Assembly: GCA_937901185.1 (NCBI GenBank)
Contig: CALCHR010000186.1
Location: 1-37,606, forward strand
Reading direction: 5' to 3'
Length of the DNA stretch: 37,606 nt
From: an uncultured Bacteroidales bacterium
Lineage (GTDB): Bacteria; Bacteroidota; Bacteroidia; Bacteroidales; Bacteroidaceae
This document shows, piece by piece, positions 29,597 through 37,324 of this stretch (its first letter is position 1; the number at the start of each line of letters is the position of its first letter). The position numbers and the translations under genes are program-made. Below the pieces are notes generated by a model. It saw only the letters and a program-made list of their open reading frames with translations. It was not told where the DNA came from and made no database searches.

Positions 29597-30349
29597 TTAG
29601 AATTCTGTTGCCTCTGTATTTACAGTAGGCGTTGCGTCAGTTGCAACGCTATCGTCCATATCGTAGGACACATTCTGGATGTTGTTACGGTACATCATAA
29701 AGAGATTGTACGCGAATTCACGGTCTGCCTCGTTTGTAGGTCCTGCAGCAGTCATAACAGGAACATACCATTCATTGTTACCCTTAGCCATAAGCTTCTC
29801 GCTAAGTGTGTAGCTGTAGTTCCACATATTCTGCATTGTAACCTTTGCAAGGCTGTAGAGCTTCTTGCCTTCATTGTAGCAGGTCTTAGAGAAGCTCAAG
29901 ATAATGGGCATACGCTCACCTTCAAAGAAGCCGAAGAAGTTGATGTACTTTGTACAAGTGGGAAGAGCTTCTTTGCCCTGTTTTGTGTTATCAAACTCGC
30001 AGCGGCGGCACTGCTGGCACATAATCATAGTACCATCAGACATTGAACCGAGACGGCCATCTCTTGCCATGCACTGGATTCCACCACCTTCAGAGCGGTC
30101 TTTCCACCACACGTTGTTATTGAACTTAAAAACAGGAATGAACTTCTTGCCGTTAAGTTTCTCTTTTGTCAAAGAGTTGATGATATCGCCTTCATCCGCG
30201 ATTTTCTCTTTGCGCTCAGGGCTGAGCGTCTGAATGACCTTTACACGAGGAATGATGACATCATTAGACTCTTCATCCTCGAAGCCCATAGGTGCGTCGT
30301 GCTGGGTGTCCAACATACTCTGGTTTGCTTTTGTTACTTCGTTGTTCAT
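29597..30349 (-). CDS. Putative ssDNA-binding replication protein
   Basis: This 250-residue protein has 'DVIIPRVKVIQTLSPE' and 'LNGKKFIPVFKF' N-terminal strands and a central four-Cys group (CMARD, CQQC, CEF, CTKY near 92-132). A long acidic, disordered C-terminus ends in EATEF, reminiscent of SSB tails that recruit partners. It lies directly upstream of the primase-helicase, first in its operon after its own promoter. The pattern is common in gut-phage replication modules. The SSB-like role is inferred from tail and place. Confidence 0.5.
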   Translation of the reverse strand: MNNEVTKANQSMLDTQHDAPMGFEDEESNDVIIPRVKVIQTLSPERKEKIADEGDIINSLTKEKLNGKKFIPVFKFNNNVWWKDRSEGGGIQCMARDGRLGSMSDGTMIMCQQCRRCEFDNTKQGKEALPTCTKYINFFGFFEGERMPIILSFSKTCYNEGKKLYSLAKVTMQNMWNYSYTLSEKLMAKGNNEWYVPVMTAAGPTNEADREFAYNLFMMYRNNIQNVSYDMDDSVATDATPTVNTEATEF

Positions 30350-30372
30350 AGTTGTATTCCTTTCATTTATAT

Positions 30373-30394
30373 TAACAGAGAGGTTCCTCTGTTA
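30373..30394 (-). promoter_or_regulatory. 5'-end hairpin of the SSB-primase operon
   Basis: TAACAGAG and CTCTGTTA form an 8-bp stem with loop GAACCT, beginning about 8 nt downstream of the -10. It is positioned like the hairpin at 17572-17602. Confidence 0.5.
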
Positions 30395-30401
30395 TACATA
30401 T

Positions 30402-30430
30402 ATTATATCATAAAATAGGTAAAAAGTAAA
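30402..30430 (-). promoter_or_regulatory. Promoter of the SSB-primase operon
   Basis: A TGATATAAT extended -10 (TATAAT at 30407-30402), 17-nt spacer and TTTACT (30430-30425). It lies in the 83-nt gap between the RNase H gene end and the 250-residue gene. Confidence 0.75.
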
Positions 30431-30432
30431 TA

Positions 30433-31101
30433 TCAGATTTTACGGTCCGCGTTTTCTACCACGAGTGTAGCTACGGCGTCTACAACGACGTTAGCAACTA
30501 CAAAGTCTCTTAAGATTTCGTCAGACAGTTCAAAACCGTTATTCTTTACTGATAGTTCCTGTGCTGCGGCGAGTGCAACAGCTTTTGTAGGTTTAACTTG
30601 GTCATACTTCTTGCGGGCCTCGCTTTGCAGCAATGCGCCGGTAGGGTCGAGTTTAAGTAATGTCTCAGCAGTTACCTTACCAAACGGTATGACGTGACCC
30701 TTGATATGGTAGAATGTAATATCTATGCCTTTGAAGTCGCAGCGGCGCTTCGCCACCATAACCTCGCGCCATATATCCGCATTCTTGACAGGCTCTCCAC
30801 CTGCAGTAAGCCAGCCATTAGAAAACCACTTGTCATACCATACCTTTGTCATAGCATTAAAGAGGTACTCCGAGTCGGTAACTATTTGAGTGTCTTGACC
30901 CGCTGAGTGTACGTAGTCTAATGCTGTCAGCAAGGCGAGCAGCTCGCCTCGCTGATTAGTTGAGTTAATCTCATAGTTAGAGCGTGTGTCAGTAGCTACA
31001 CACGTGCCGTCTTTGAACTGCTGAATAAACACTCCGCCGGATGAAACGCAGTCAGGTTTACCGTTACGTCTACACGCACCGTCAATAGCTATTCTGAGCA
31101 T
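30433..31101 (-). CDS. rnhA: Ribonuclease H (type 1)
   Basis: The catalytic residues are visible: D7 in 'IAIDGACRRNG', E53 in 'QRGELLALLTAL', D76 in 'VTDSEYLF', and a His in 'YHIKGH'. 'WFSNGW......VKNADIW' is the usual RNase HI substrate-handle region. Residues 1-140 form the domain; the rest is a helical extension. It would remove RNA primers during lagging-strand maturation with the polymerase and ligase. It overlaps the ligase stop by one base. Confidence 0.92.
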   Translation of the reverse strand: MLRIAIDGACRRNGKPDCVSSGGVFIQQFKDGTCVATDTRSNYEINSTNQRGELLALLTALDYVHSAGQDTQIVTDSEYLFNAMTKVWYDKWFSNGWLTAGGEPVKNADIWREVMVAKRRCDFKGIDITFYHIKGHVIPFGKVTAETLLKLDPTGALLQSEARKKYDQVKPTKAVALAAAQELSVKNNGFELSDEILRDFVVANVVVDAVATLVVENADRKI

Positions 31102-32432
31102 TATTCCACCTCGCCAACGAAACGCTTGAATATAGGGCAGTTTAAGCTTATATAACCCTGTGCGTTCTTAGACTCACCAAAGGTCTCAACTTCAACCTTG
31201 CGACCTATAAACTTCTCAGGGTTATCCCAGATGAAGTGGCGCTGCTCATCAGTAAAGCCAGAGCCAACACCAACAAGACTTCCCTTGTAGTTAACTACAA
31301 TCGCTCCGAGGGCATCTTCATACTTGTTTGTGCCTTCAAGAAGGTCAACAACTTCGAGTATATGCTCCTCAGTATGCTTAACCTTCAGCAGATGCTTTGA
31401 GCGCTTAACTTCATACGGCCCATTAACAGTATTCAGCATAATGCCCTCGCCGCCTCGCGCCCAGATAGCTTCTACAATAGGTGTGGCTTCAGCAAGACTG
31501 CTTACTATTCCAAGGATAGGCACGGGGGCGATGTGCTTAAGCTCTTCATCGATACCGAAGGCAAGCTGCCTAGTAAGCCAGTTGTCGTCTATAAGGTGAA
31601 GACTATCATCCTTGAGTGTAGCGGCAAGACGAATCTTACGCTCCTGCGCCGGTATCTTGCAGTAACCAGCATAGAAGTCTTTAGCAGGTATCATATCAAA
31701 AATATTGAAGATAAGCCCTGTCTTGTTGCCCTTGAGGTTTGCAAGTGAGTTGGTTGCCTGACGTTGTGCAATTGAATCCTTGAAGGTTCCTTTAGCAAGA
31801 AGCTCGCCGTCATACACAAAGTTATTGGGTAGATACTTTGCTTCTTCAAGAATCTCTACAAGGCCGGTGTCCTCGTGTCCAGAGCGACTGTAGAATCTAC
31901 AGATGCCGTTCTCCTTAACAAGGATGCGACGTACACCGTCAAGTTTCTCTGTTACAATACAAGGCCATTTGGTTTTCTCGTGTCCAACATTCTCATAGAG
32001 AGTGCCGAGCATGCAACCTGTTTTTGGGATGAAGTCATCACCGTACACTTTGTTTAACGAGGTCGCAGTAACACCAATCTTGAGATTTTGTGTAACGATT
32101 GCGCAGGCCAGCCTCATAGCGTCCGCACCGTGTTGTGCATTACAAGATGATACAAAGTCTCTTGCAAATGCTAAGTCAGAGTCTGTACCGGTCTGATGTG
32201 TACTGAAGTAGTCCAAAGCTTCCTGTAACGTGATATCTCTCTTAGCTACTAAGAAGTTCATTGCCTTGCTTAGCTTAGCATCTGAGATGCCTGTCTTACA
32301 GTACGGATTGTAGATGAACTTCAGAACGTCTTTAAGTCCGGGAACATTCTCATACTTTTTGAGTAGATAGAGTTTGTCATTTGAGCTGCTTGTACTACCA
32401 ATCAGCTTAATGACGTTTGCTATTTCTCTCAT
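31101..32432 (-). CDS. ATP-dependent DNA ligase
   Basis: Motif I 'EKLDGVRR' (lysine near residue 160) is the adenylation site. 'FYSRSG', 'YDGELL', 'GIMLN' and 'LLKVKH' correspond to motifs Ia, III, IV and V. The 443-residue length, with an N-terminal helical domain and a C-terminal OB-fold ('LVGVGSGFTDEQR', 'VEVETFG'), suits phage and T4-type ligases. It seals nicks after RNase H and polymerase. Confidence 0.95.
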   Translation of the reverse strand: MREIANVIKLIGSTSSSNDKLYLLKKYENVPGLKDVLKFIYNPYCKTGISDAKLSKAMNFLVAKRDITLQEALDYFSTHQTGTDSDLAFARDFVSSCNAQHGADAMRLACAIVTQNLKIGVTATSLNKVYGDDFIPKTGCMLGTLYENVGHEKTKWPCIVTEKLDGVRRILVKENGICRFYSRSGHEDTGLVEILEEAKYLPNNFVYDGELLAKGTFKDSIAQRQATNSLANLKGNKTGLIFNIFDMIPAKDFYAGYCKIPAQERKIRLAATLKDDSLHLIDDNWLTRQLAFGIDEELKHIAPVPILGIVSSLAEATPIVEAIWARGGEGIMLNTVNGPYEVKRSKHLLKVKHTEEHILEVVDLLEGTNKYEDALGAIVVNYKGSLVGVGSGFTDEQRHFIWDNPEKFIGRKVEVETFGESKNAQGYISLNCPIFKRFVGEVE

Positions 32433-32977
32433 AGGTATTCCTCCAATTCTTTCTTTAATTTATGTTTGAACACACTCAACGTGCGACTAACATGCGCTTG
32501 TGATATTCCAGTTGCATTGGCTATATTACTTTGAGTCATACGAAAGTCTGATTCACGCCACATACGTATGACTTGCTTAGACCTCTCATTTGGTAGACTG
32601 TTATAAACTACATAAAATGCCTGCCAAAGCTTTTCGTAAAATTCCTTTCGCATATACTCAGACTCAACCGTTTCTGGTGCGGCTATCATATCCGCAAAGT
32701 TAAGTCCTTCTGTATCATCTACTGGCTCATCAAAAGATACAACCTGTAGTTTCTTGTCTTTTGCTTCCTCGCGTAAGTACATTGCTATACCATTATAGAT
32801 ACATACTGTTGCATACGTTGAGAATGCAACGTTTTTACTACTATCGTATGTCATAGCTGCTTTACCAAGAGCGGCTAAGGCGTAGCAGTAGGCGTCGTCA
32901 TCATTGGCTCTATTGAATTTATGCAGCTGCTTATAAACAAGACCCATATTGTCTTGTATAAGTTTATTTACGTCCAC
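32429..32977 (-). CDS. Phage sigma-70-family sigma factor
   Basis: Region 2 covers about residues 1-90: 'LIQDNMGLVYKQLHKF', 'YCYALAALGKAAMTYDSSKNVAFSTYATVCIYNGIAMYL'. Region 4, a helix-turn-helix, covers about 120-175: 'FRMTQSNIANATGISQAHVSRTLSVFKHKL'. The region 3-like link is short. It likely redirects host RNA polymerase to middle or late phage promoters. It overlaps the ligase start by 4 nt and the upstream nuclease stop by 10 nt. Confidence 0.9.
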   Translation of the reverse strand: MDVNKLIQDNMGLVYKQLHKFNRANDDDAYCYALAALGKAAMTYDSSKNVAFSTYATVCIYNGIAMYLREEAKDKKLQVVSFDEPVDDTEGLNFADMIAAPETVESEYMRKEFYEKLWQAFYVVYNSLPNERSKQVIRMWRESDFRMTQSNIANATGISQAHVSRTLSVFKHKLKKELEEYL

Positions 32978-33324
32978 TCAATGGCCCTCCTCTTAGCTTC
33001 ATCTACAAGGTCGGCCACCTCCTTAACGGTGCGGCACACGGCGCCTATACCACCGGCATCTTGTATTTCCTTTATAAATAACTCTTGGTGCGGCGTCGCT
33101 GTGCCCTCGTCATCCTTAAGCTCAGCAACTACAAACACTCCTCTGACGCAGATGAACAGGTCAGAGTAACCTTTGTTATACCTGTCGCATATTCTGATTA
33201 ACTTTATACCGTCACGCTTCTGAGGTTCCAGCCAATCCGTTACTGCTTTCAGTAAGTCCGCTTCCTCTTTGAACATACGGTCTGATGGTAATTTCACCAT
33301 TCCTGTAGATAAGCTCAAGTTCAT
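32968..33324 (-). CDS. VRR-NUC domain nuclease
   Basis: 'GYSDLFICVRGVFVVAELKDDEGTATPHQELFIKEI..AGG' holds the PD-(D/E)xK core of the VRR-NUC family (D, then ELK), found in stand-alone phage nucleases and FAN1. At about 118 residues it is the minimal domain. The start is uncertain: the ATG at 33324 (GGAAG upstream) is preferred over 33300. It probably acts on branched DNA intermediates. Confidence 0.85.
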   Translation of the reverse strand: MNLSLSTGMVKLPSDRMFKEEADLLKAVTDWLEPQKRDGIKLIRICDRYNKGYSDLFICVRGVFVVAELKDDEGTATPHQELFIKEIQDAGGIGAVCRTVKEVADLVDEAKRRAIEWT

Positions 33325-33424
33325 CACCAACTTCCAGACCCCAATCTACAACAACGGCGCGGGGCACTTGACATAATACATTCTTTAGATTTGTTACGTT
33401 TATTGTTTTGCTAAATGAAAACAA
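33212..33424 (-). CDS. AbrB/MazE-like DNA-binding protein (70 aa)
   Basis: 'CQVPRAVVVDWGLEVGDELELIYRNGEITIRP' is the swapped-hairpin AbrB/SpoVT/MazE fold. The last 20 residues overlap the VRR-NUC gene and look disordered. It could be a transcription regulator, or the separated antitoxin of the MazF-like protein at 9734-10240. Confidence 0.75.
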   Translation of the reverse strand: MFSFSKTINVTNLKNVLCQVPRAVVVDWGLEVGDELELIYRNGEITIRPYVQRGSGLTESSNGLAGTSEA

Positions 33425-33438
33425 TTATTCTCCTCCTA

Positions 33439-33609
33439 TCATCTGAACCATCTACTGAACAGCTCTTTCCAGTCTTCGATAATGATTTCAACAAACATTA
33501 CTACACCTTCTCCAATTGAGACACTTAAGTCTTCACACCAAAGCAACATACGTGGAAAAGCTATTAGTACAAGCAGTGTTGCGAGCAGTATACTTATAAT
33601 AGTAGCCAT
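33439..33609 (-). CDS. 56-aa single-pass membrane protein
   Basis: The ORF begins MATIISILLATLLVLIAF and ends KELFSRWFR. It has one N-terminal transmembrane helix, then an amphipathic charged part. GGGAGGGG lies 4-5 nt upstream and the start overlaps the helicase stop. Its layout resembles the 45-residue membrane protein at 11147 (both end in a 'E.....F.RW' helix). Confidence 0.65.
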   Translation of the reverse strand: MATIISILLATLLVLIAFPRMLLWCEDLSVSIGEGVVMFVEIIIEDWKELFSRWFR

Positions 33610-35306
33610 TATACCCCTCCCTTTAAGTGATTCAGTATTGCAGTGCTTGCATCACCTTTACCCTGCAGTACGTCATGATACAAGACTTCATCTACTGAGC
33701 TCTTTGCAAGAAGTATATAATACAAGCAATGTTCAGGTTGCTTAGACCTATCTGCGTAGATACGCTCCATACTCTGCTTGTACAATTCATAGCTCCAGTT
33801 TAAGCTGAAGTATACACATATATGACAATTTGTGAGCGTGAGTCCTTTATCGGCCGAAGCTGGGTTCGCGACGAGATACTGTATATCTCCACGCTTAAAT
33901 GCTTGTATTGCGGCTGTTTTATCAGATAGTGAAGTAGCTCCGTATAACGTTTTGCACTTCCCTCCGAGCATAGTACTAATAGCCTCAAACTCTGCTCTGT
34001 AGTTAGCCCAGATAAGTACTTGAGCATCTGGGTGCAGTGCGAGAGTGTCTTGGAGTGCCTTAAACCTGTAATCGCTGAGTAGGTAGACTTCTTGCTGGTC
34101 TTCTCCATAGAACTTATTCTCCTTTACAGCTTGCGTATCGATTATAAAGCCAGATGATACCTGATTTAACTTGTTTAACTTCGCTGCGGCACTTGGTGCC
34201 ACAATCTGCTTATCGTCAAGCTCAAGATATAATTTATTCTTAAGCATACGGTAGTGGTCCATAAGTTCATTAGGCATATCAAGTGGTACCTCTATGAACG
34301 TACGGCCGGGCGTATCAAGGACATCTTCTTTATCTACATAGATTGCATACCGTTTAATAAGCTGCATTAGTGAGTCCTTCATATCACCTCTTAATACCAG
34401 CTTCTGGTACTGTGGGTTGCGCGATATATTAATGAAGTATCTTTCTGTAAACTGGGTGTAGCTACTCGGCATGCTATAGTAGTCGATTGCTCTGAGCTGC
34501 ATAAAGTATTCCCACTCACCGTTAGGTGCGGGAGTACCGCTCAGTAGATAGAAGCGTTTTAAGTTTTGTGCGAAATCTACAAGCTCTTTACTTTGCTTCG
34601 ACTTCTGGGACTTCATATCCGAGCTCTCGTCAACGAAGCAGCCCTCAAAACCAAGTTTTTCAAAGTGCTCGCGGTAAGCTACAAAGGACTCTGTGTTAGT
34701 GATGAAAATCTGCGTTCCGTTCTTTGCGGCGTCGCTGATTATATTCAATCTCTTATCTTTTGTAGCTGCATGACAATTCACAACTTTTATATCAGGAATG
34801 AACTGCTCGGCATCTGGTATCCACGCATTCTCTATAAGAATGAGGGGGCAAACTACAAGCCATCTGTGGTCGGGGTGGCGAAGCAAGTCATCTCTCATTA
34901 TTGCCAGACTAAGAGGCGTTTTGCCTGTACGAGTATCGAAGAAGAAACAGTACTTATCACGTACTTCAGCAATCTCTCGTCCAAGCTGTTGGTGAGGCTT
35001 TAGCGTTAGATGCTCGTTAACTACAGGGCTATTCACTGGACCATTCTTCATCAAGTCGTCGATGCGCCGCCTCGCATTTATTTCATTAAAGTATAATTTA
35101 CGTATCTGCTCTGGGAGCGCGTACGCTTTACTTTCGTCTATATCACGAAAGACTTTAAGCACCTCAGGTAGGTTCCTAACTGATAACGTTCCGATTGTCT
35201 TCTTACGGTTATAGTGTACAGGATAAAACTGTCCAACCAGCGGAGCGTCTTGGTTATCGAACGCTATCTCTATGGAGTGCTTTGAGATTCGTAGCTTGTT
35301 TGCCAT
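33609..35306 (-). CDS. SNF2/DEAD-type superfamily II helicase
   Basis: The start at 35306 (MANKLRISKHSIEIAFD) follows GAGGTG. Motif I 'DTRTGKT', Ia 'VVCPLILIENAW', II 'VDESSD', III 'LLSGTPAPN', then C-terminal helicase motifs 'VLIWANYRAEFEAI' and 'QYLVANPASADKGLTL...YFSLNWSYELYKQSMERIYADRSKQP' (V and VI). The order and the QSMERI-D-R ending match SNF2-like phage helicases. It probably remodels forks or recombination intermediates. Confidence 0.92.
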   Translation of the reverse strand: MANKLRISKHSIEIAFDNQDAPLVGQFYPVHYNRKKTIGTLSVRNLPEVLKVFRDIDESKAYALPEQIRKLYFNEINARRRIDDLMKNGPVNSPVVNEHLTLKPHQQLGREIAEVRDKYCFFFDTRTGKTPLSLAIMRDDLLRHPDHRWLVVCPLILIENAWIPDAEQFIPDIKVVNCHAATKDKRLNIISDAAKNGTQIFITNTESFVAYREHFEKLGFEGCFVDESSDMKSQKSKQSKELVDFAQNLKRFYLLSGTPAPNGEWEYFMQLRAIDYYSMPSSYTQFTERYFINISRNPQYQKLVLRGDMKDSLMQLIKRYAIYVDKEDVLDTPGRTFIEVPLDMPNELMDHYRMLKNKLYLELDDKQIVAPSAAAKLNKLNQVSSGFIIDTQAVKENKFYGEDQQEVYLLSDYRFKALQDTLALHPDAQVLIWANYRAEFEAISTMLGGKCKTLYGATSLSDKTAAIQAFKRGDIQYLVANPASADKGLTLTNCHICVYFSLNWSYELYKQSMERIYADRSKQPEHCLYYILLAKSSVDEVLYHDVLQGKGDASTAILNHLKGGV

Positions 35307-35343
35307 GATGCACCTCAAGTCTAAAAATTTATTACAATAAGTA

Positions 35344-35591
35344 AAGCCAACAAATCGTGCCAGACCTACAAGAGGTTCTTCGTGCTATTGTTGGCTTAAG
35401 GAGATACCTGACGGGAAAAAAGAAAGTAAGAAGGGTTGACAAGACCCGTGTGAGAAAAACCCGTCAGGCAGGAAACAATAAGGCAACCGGTGAGCTAACC
35501 GACTGCTGAAGACCTACAATAAGCTCGACATTTAGGAGGAGTACTTATTTTACATTGTAGGCCTTCAGCAATCGGCCCGCTAGGGCCGATT
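35344..35591 (-). ncRNA. Chain of four hairpins upstream of the helicase gene
   Basis: On the minus strand, in order: AATCGGCCC/GGGCCGATT (35591-35570); a 17-bp helix 35570-35554 with 35520-35504; CCTGACGGG/CCCGTCAGG (35468-35407) with an inner GGGT/ACCC; and AAGCCAACAA/TTGTTGGCTT (35397-35344). The only non-Watson-Crick position of the 17-bp helix is G-U on the minus strand and A-C on the plus strand, so the transcribed strand is probably minus. No ORF is present. It may be a leader, processed ncRNA or regulator in the gap before the helicase gene. Confidence 0.55.
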
Positions 35592-35598
35592 GGTTTAA

Positions 35599-35928
35599 TT
35601 ACATCTCGTCAGCAACGTCTTCTGCGATGAGAGCATCAGCAACGCCGTCAGCGTCGGGAGTCTCAACAACTACAGGAGTTCTCTTTGCCTTCTCAGCCTT
35701 AGCTGCGTCAACACGAGCCTGATTTGCTGCGATAACGTCATCAGATGCGCCGCGCTGCTTTGCCTTATAAAGAACAGAGTTTGCGTTGATGATTTCTCTC
35801 TTGAGCTGCTCGTCTGTCATGTCTTCAAGAGCGATACCAGCAAGCTGGCCTCTGAGTTTCTTTACCTGCTCGACTTCGAATGTTTCGCCACAATGAGGGC
35901 ATGTTACTGTGATAATCTTGTTTGCCAT
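35599..35928 (-). CDS. Small protein with CPHC motif and coiled coil (109 aa)
   Basis: 'VTCPHCGETFEVE' gives one zinc knuckle, without a second one in the chain; a dimer could share the metal. A helical, coiled-coil-like segment follows (about 35-85), with an acidic C-terminus. It has its own promoter at 35990 and precedes the structured RNA region. Confidence 0.65.
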   Translation of the reverse strand: MANKIITVTCPHCGETFEVEQVKKLRGQLAGIALEDMTDEQLKREIINANSVLYKAKQRGASDDVIAANQARVDAAKAEKAKRTPVVVETPDADGVADALIAEDVADEM

Positions 35929-35970
35929 AGTTTTGTTTCCTTTCGACTATTAAAATTTATTTTCCGGGGT

Positions 35971-36020
35971 GGCTCCCCTTTACGTTTTTATTATATCATA
36001 GTTTTACCCCCTTGGGAGCC
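35971..36020 (-). promoter_or_regulatory. Promoter flanked by an inverted repeat
   Basis: A TGATATAAT extended -10 (35998-35990) lies midway between GGCTCCC (35971-35977) and GGGAGCC (36014-36020). There is no -35-like sequence, so an activator or repressor bound at the repeat may control it. GGGG-AGCCA-CCCC also makes a small hairpin near the mRNA start. Confidence 0.5.
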
Positions 36021-36072
36021 CCCTTCCCTCACGAGTTTTTAACAGGTTTATTTTCAGCAATTTTTACCTCAA

Positions 36073-36230
36073 TTATCTCGGTTATCTCAGTTATCTTAGT
36101 TATCTAAGTACAAAAATCTCAAGGGTCTATCTACAAAAATAATTTTGAAAAATTTTTATTGGAGAGGGGAGAAGGGTGAAAAAGTATTGAGATAACTGAG
36201 ATAACTAAGATAATTGAGATAAAAAGATAA
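36073..36230. other. Opposed 9-bp iteron arrays (candidate replication origin)
   Basis: Four copies of TTATCT(C/T/A)(G/A)G run from 36073 to 36108, and four inverted copies, (C/T)T(G/A)AGATAA, run from 36187 to 36222, followed by a shorter AAAGATAA. The two arrays could pair as a stem of about 36 bp around a 78-nt loop. The region is AT-rich, noncoding and next to the replication genes. An origin, partition site or cooperative operator are the options; origin is favoured by position. Confidence 0.55.
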
Positions 36231-36426
36231 ATTTGGAAATTTTTAAGACAAATATATATTATATTCTTATATATTCCTTATGTGAATGGCCCTTATATAA
36301 TATAATGTAGGAAAATCTCTCGCAGTGAGTAGGTAGTTCTCGTGGCACGTACGTAATACGCCTCCTTTATAAATATCTGCAGTAATATTACGGACGTAAT
36401 ACGAGTGAGTAAATAATACAAAGAAA
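36231..36426. other. AT-rich noncoding stretch
   Basis: The stretch holds two ACGTAATACG repeats (36351-36360 and 36394-36403) and runs of TATAAT-like sequence. A minus-strand AAAGGAGG near 36361-36368 is followed only by weak, very short frames, so I do not call a gene. Confidence 0.4.
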
Positions 36427-36452
36427 AAGCACCGAGTAGCTACTCGGTGCTT
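36427..36452 (-). terminator. Terminator of the holin-like gene
   Basis: AAGCACCGAGTAG and CTACTCGGTGCTT form a perfect 13-bp palindrome followed on the minus strand by TTTCTT. It separates the tail/holin transcript from the replication block. Confidence 0.85.
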
Positions 36453-36456
36453 GTTA

Positions 36457-36780
36457 TTAATCATTTACTGCTTCACACTTCGCCTTAAGCTCATTGTAGA
36501 GTGCTTTAACTTCCCCGTTGCCGCCAAGCTCTTCCACATATTCTTTACCGGCGAGTAGACGCTCACTCATCGGCATGTGGTCTGCAGTTATAGTTAAGCG
36601 AAGTATCGCTTTGTATTGCGCGTTGTCATGCTTCAGTAAAGTATCTACGCTACTGTCTAACCTGTGAATGAAGTCGGCAATCTTCTTGACTAAGCTAATT
36701 ACTTTCTTTGCGGCTACGCATATCGTAGTTATAGCTGTTACAACAGCTGCAACCTGTAATATTACCTGTATTGAATCCAT
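36457..36780 (-). CDS. Holin-like / membrane-anchored helical protein (107 aa)
   Basis: An N-terminal hydrophobic helix (about 4-30, 'VILQVAAVVTAITTICVAAKKVI') is followed by 'FIHRLDSSVDTLLKHD' and further charged helices. One transmembrane helix plus a charged coiled part next to tail genes is usual for small phage holins and XhlA-like proteins, but also for other membrane-bound phage proteins. No endolysin is visible nearby in the window. Confidence 0.55.
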   Translation of the reverse strand: MDSIQVILQVAAVVTAITTICVAAKKVISLVKKIADFIHRLDSSVDTLLKHDNAQYKAILRLTITADHMPMSERLLAGKEYVEELGGNGEVKALYNELKAKCEAVND

Positions 36781-36794
36781 GATACCTCCGATTA

Positions 36795-37313
36795 TTAAAG
36801 CACAACTGTGCCAGATGTCCTGATAAGATACATGTACAATACACAGTCTTCAGGTGGGAGCACTGATGTACTTATAGTAATTGTGTCTGTTCCTACTACT
36901 ATGCCTAAGTAACTCTGCGCCCATGCTTTCTGCGTTTCAGGAACTATCGCAACAAGGTCAGTGGGCTTCACACCGGCTAGTGTGAGAATCTTAGAGTAGG
37001 TTGAATCAGACTGTGTCCATCCGCTGCTTGCAGATGCAAGAGTAACTTGATACCTTGGGTTCGGCGCCACGTCGTTGCATTTGTGACCGCCCTTAGCTAC
37101 TGTACCATCCTCACGTACCACTGCGAGATAGCACTCGTCATCAGGCGACGGTGTGGTCCACCCGCCACCAGAGATAGTGAATATATCGAAGTTAGAGATG
37201 CCATCAAATGCGGCAATCATGCAGCCAGAAGCGTCTAAAAGGTGAATGTAATTATCGCCTTTAATTGCCTTGTCGCAGACATACGCTATATCTCTGTATG
37301 TTACTGTAATCAT
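36795..37313 (-). CDS. Tail/baseplate-type structural protein (172 aa)
   Basis: It starts after GGAGGG. The N-terminal half has 'GDNYIHLLDASGCMIAAFDGI', and the C-terminal half (about 90-172) carries 'SSGWTQSDSTYSKILTLAGV...AWAQSYLGIV...DCVLYMYLIR'. This is the same beta domain as the 100-residue protein at 1054-1356. Structural role inferred from this and from the holin-like neighbour. Confidence 0.6.
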   Translation of the reverse strand: MITVTYRDIAYVCDKAIKGDNYIHLLDASGCMIAAFDGISNFDIFTISGGGWTTPSPDDECYLAVVREDGTVAKGGHKCNDVAPNPRYQVTLASASSGWTQSDSTYSKILTLAGVKPTDLVAIVPETQKAWAQSYLGIVVGTDTITISTSVLPPEDCVLYMYLIRTSGTVVL

Positions 37314-37324
37314 ATCGTCCCTCC

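Noticed and set aside
36267..36464. Leftward 65-residue frame in the AT-rich gap
   Set aside because: Its start lies in the holin gene end and it reads through that gene's terminator; no ribosome site at a usable distance.
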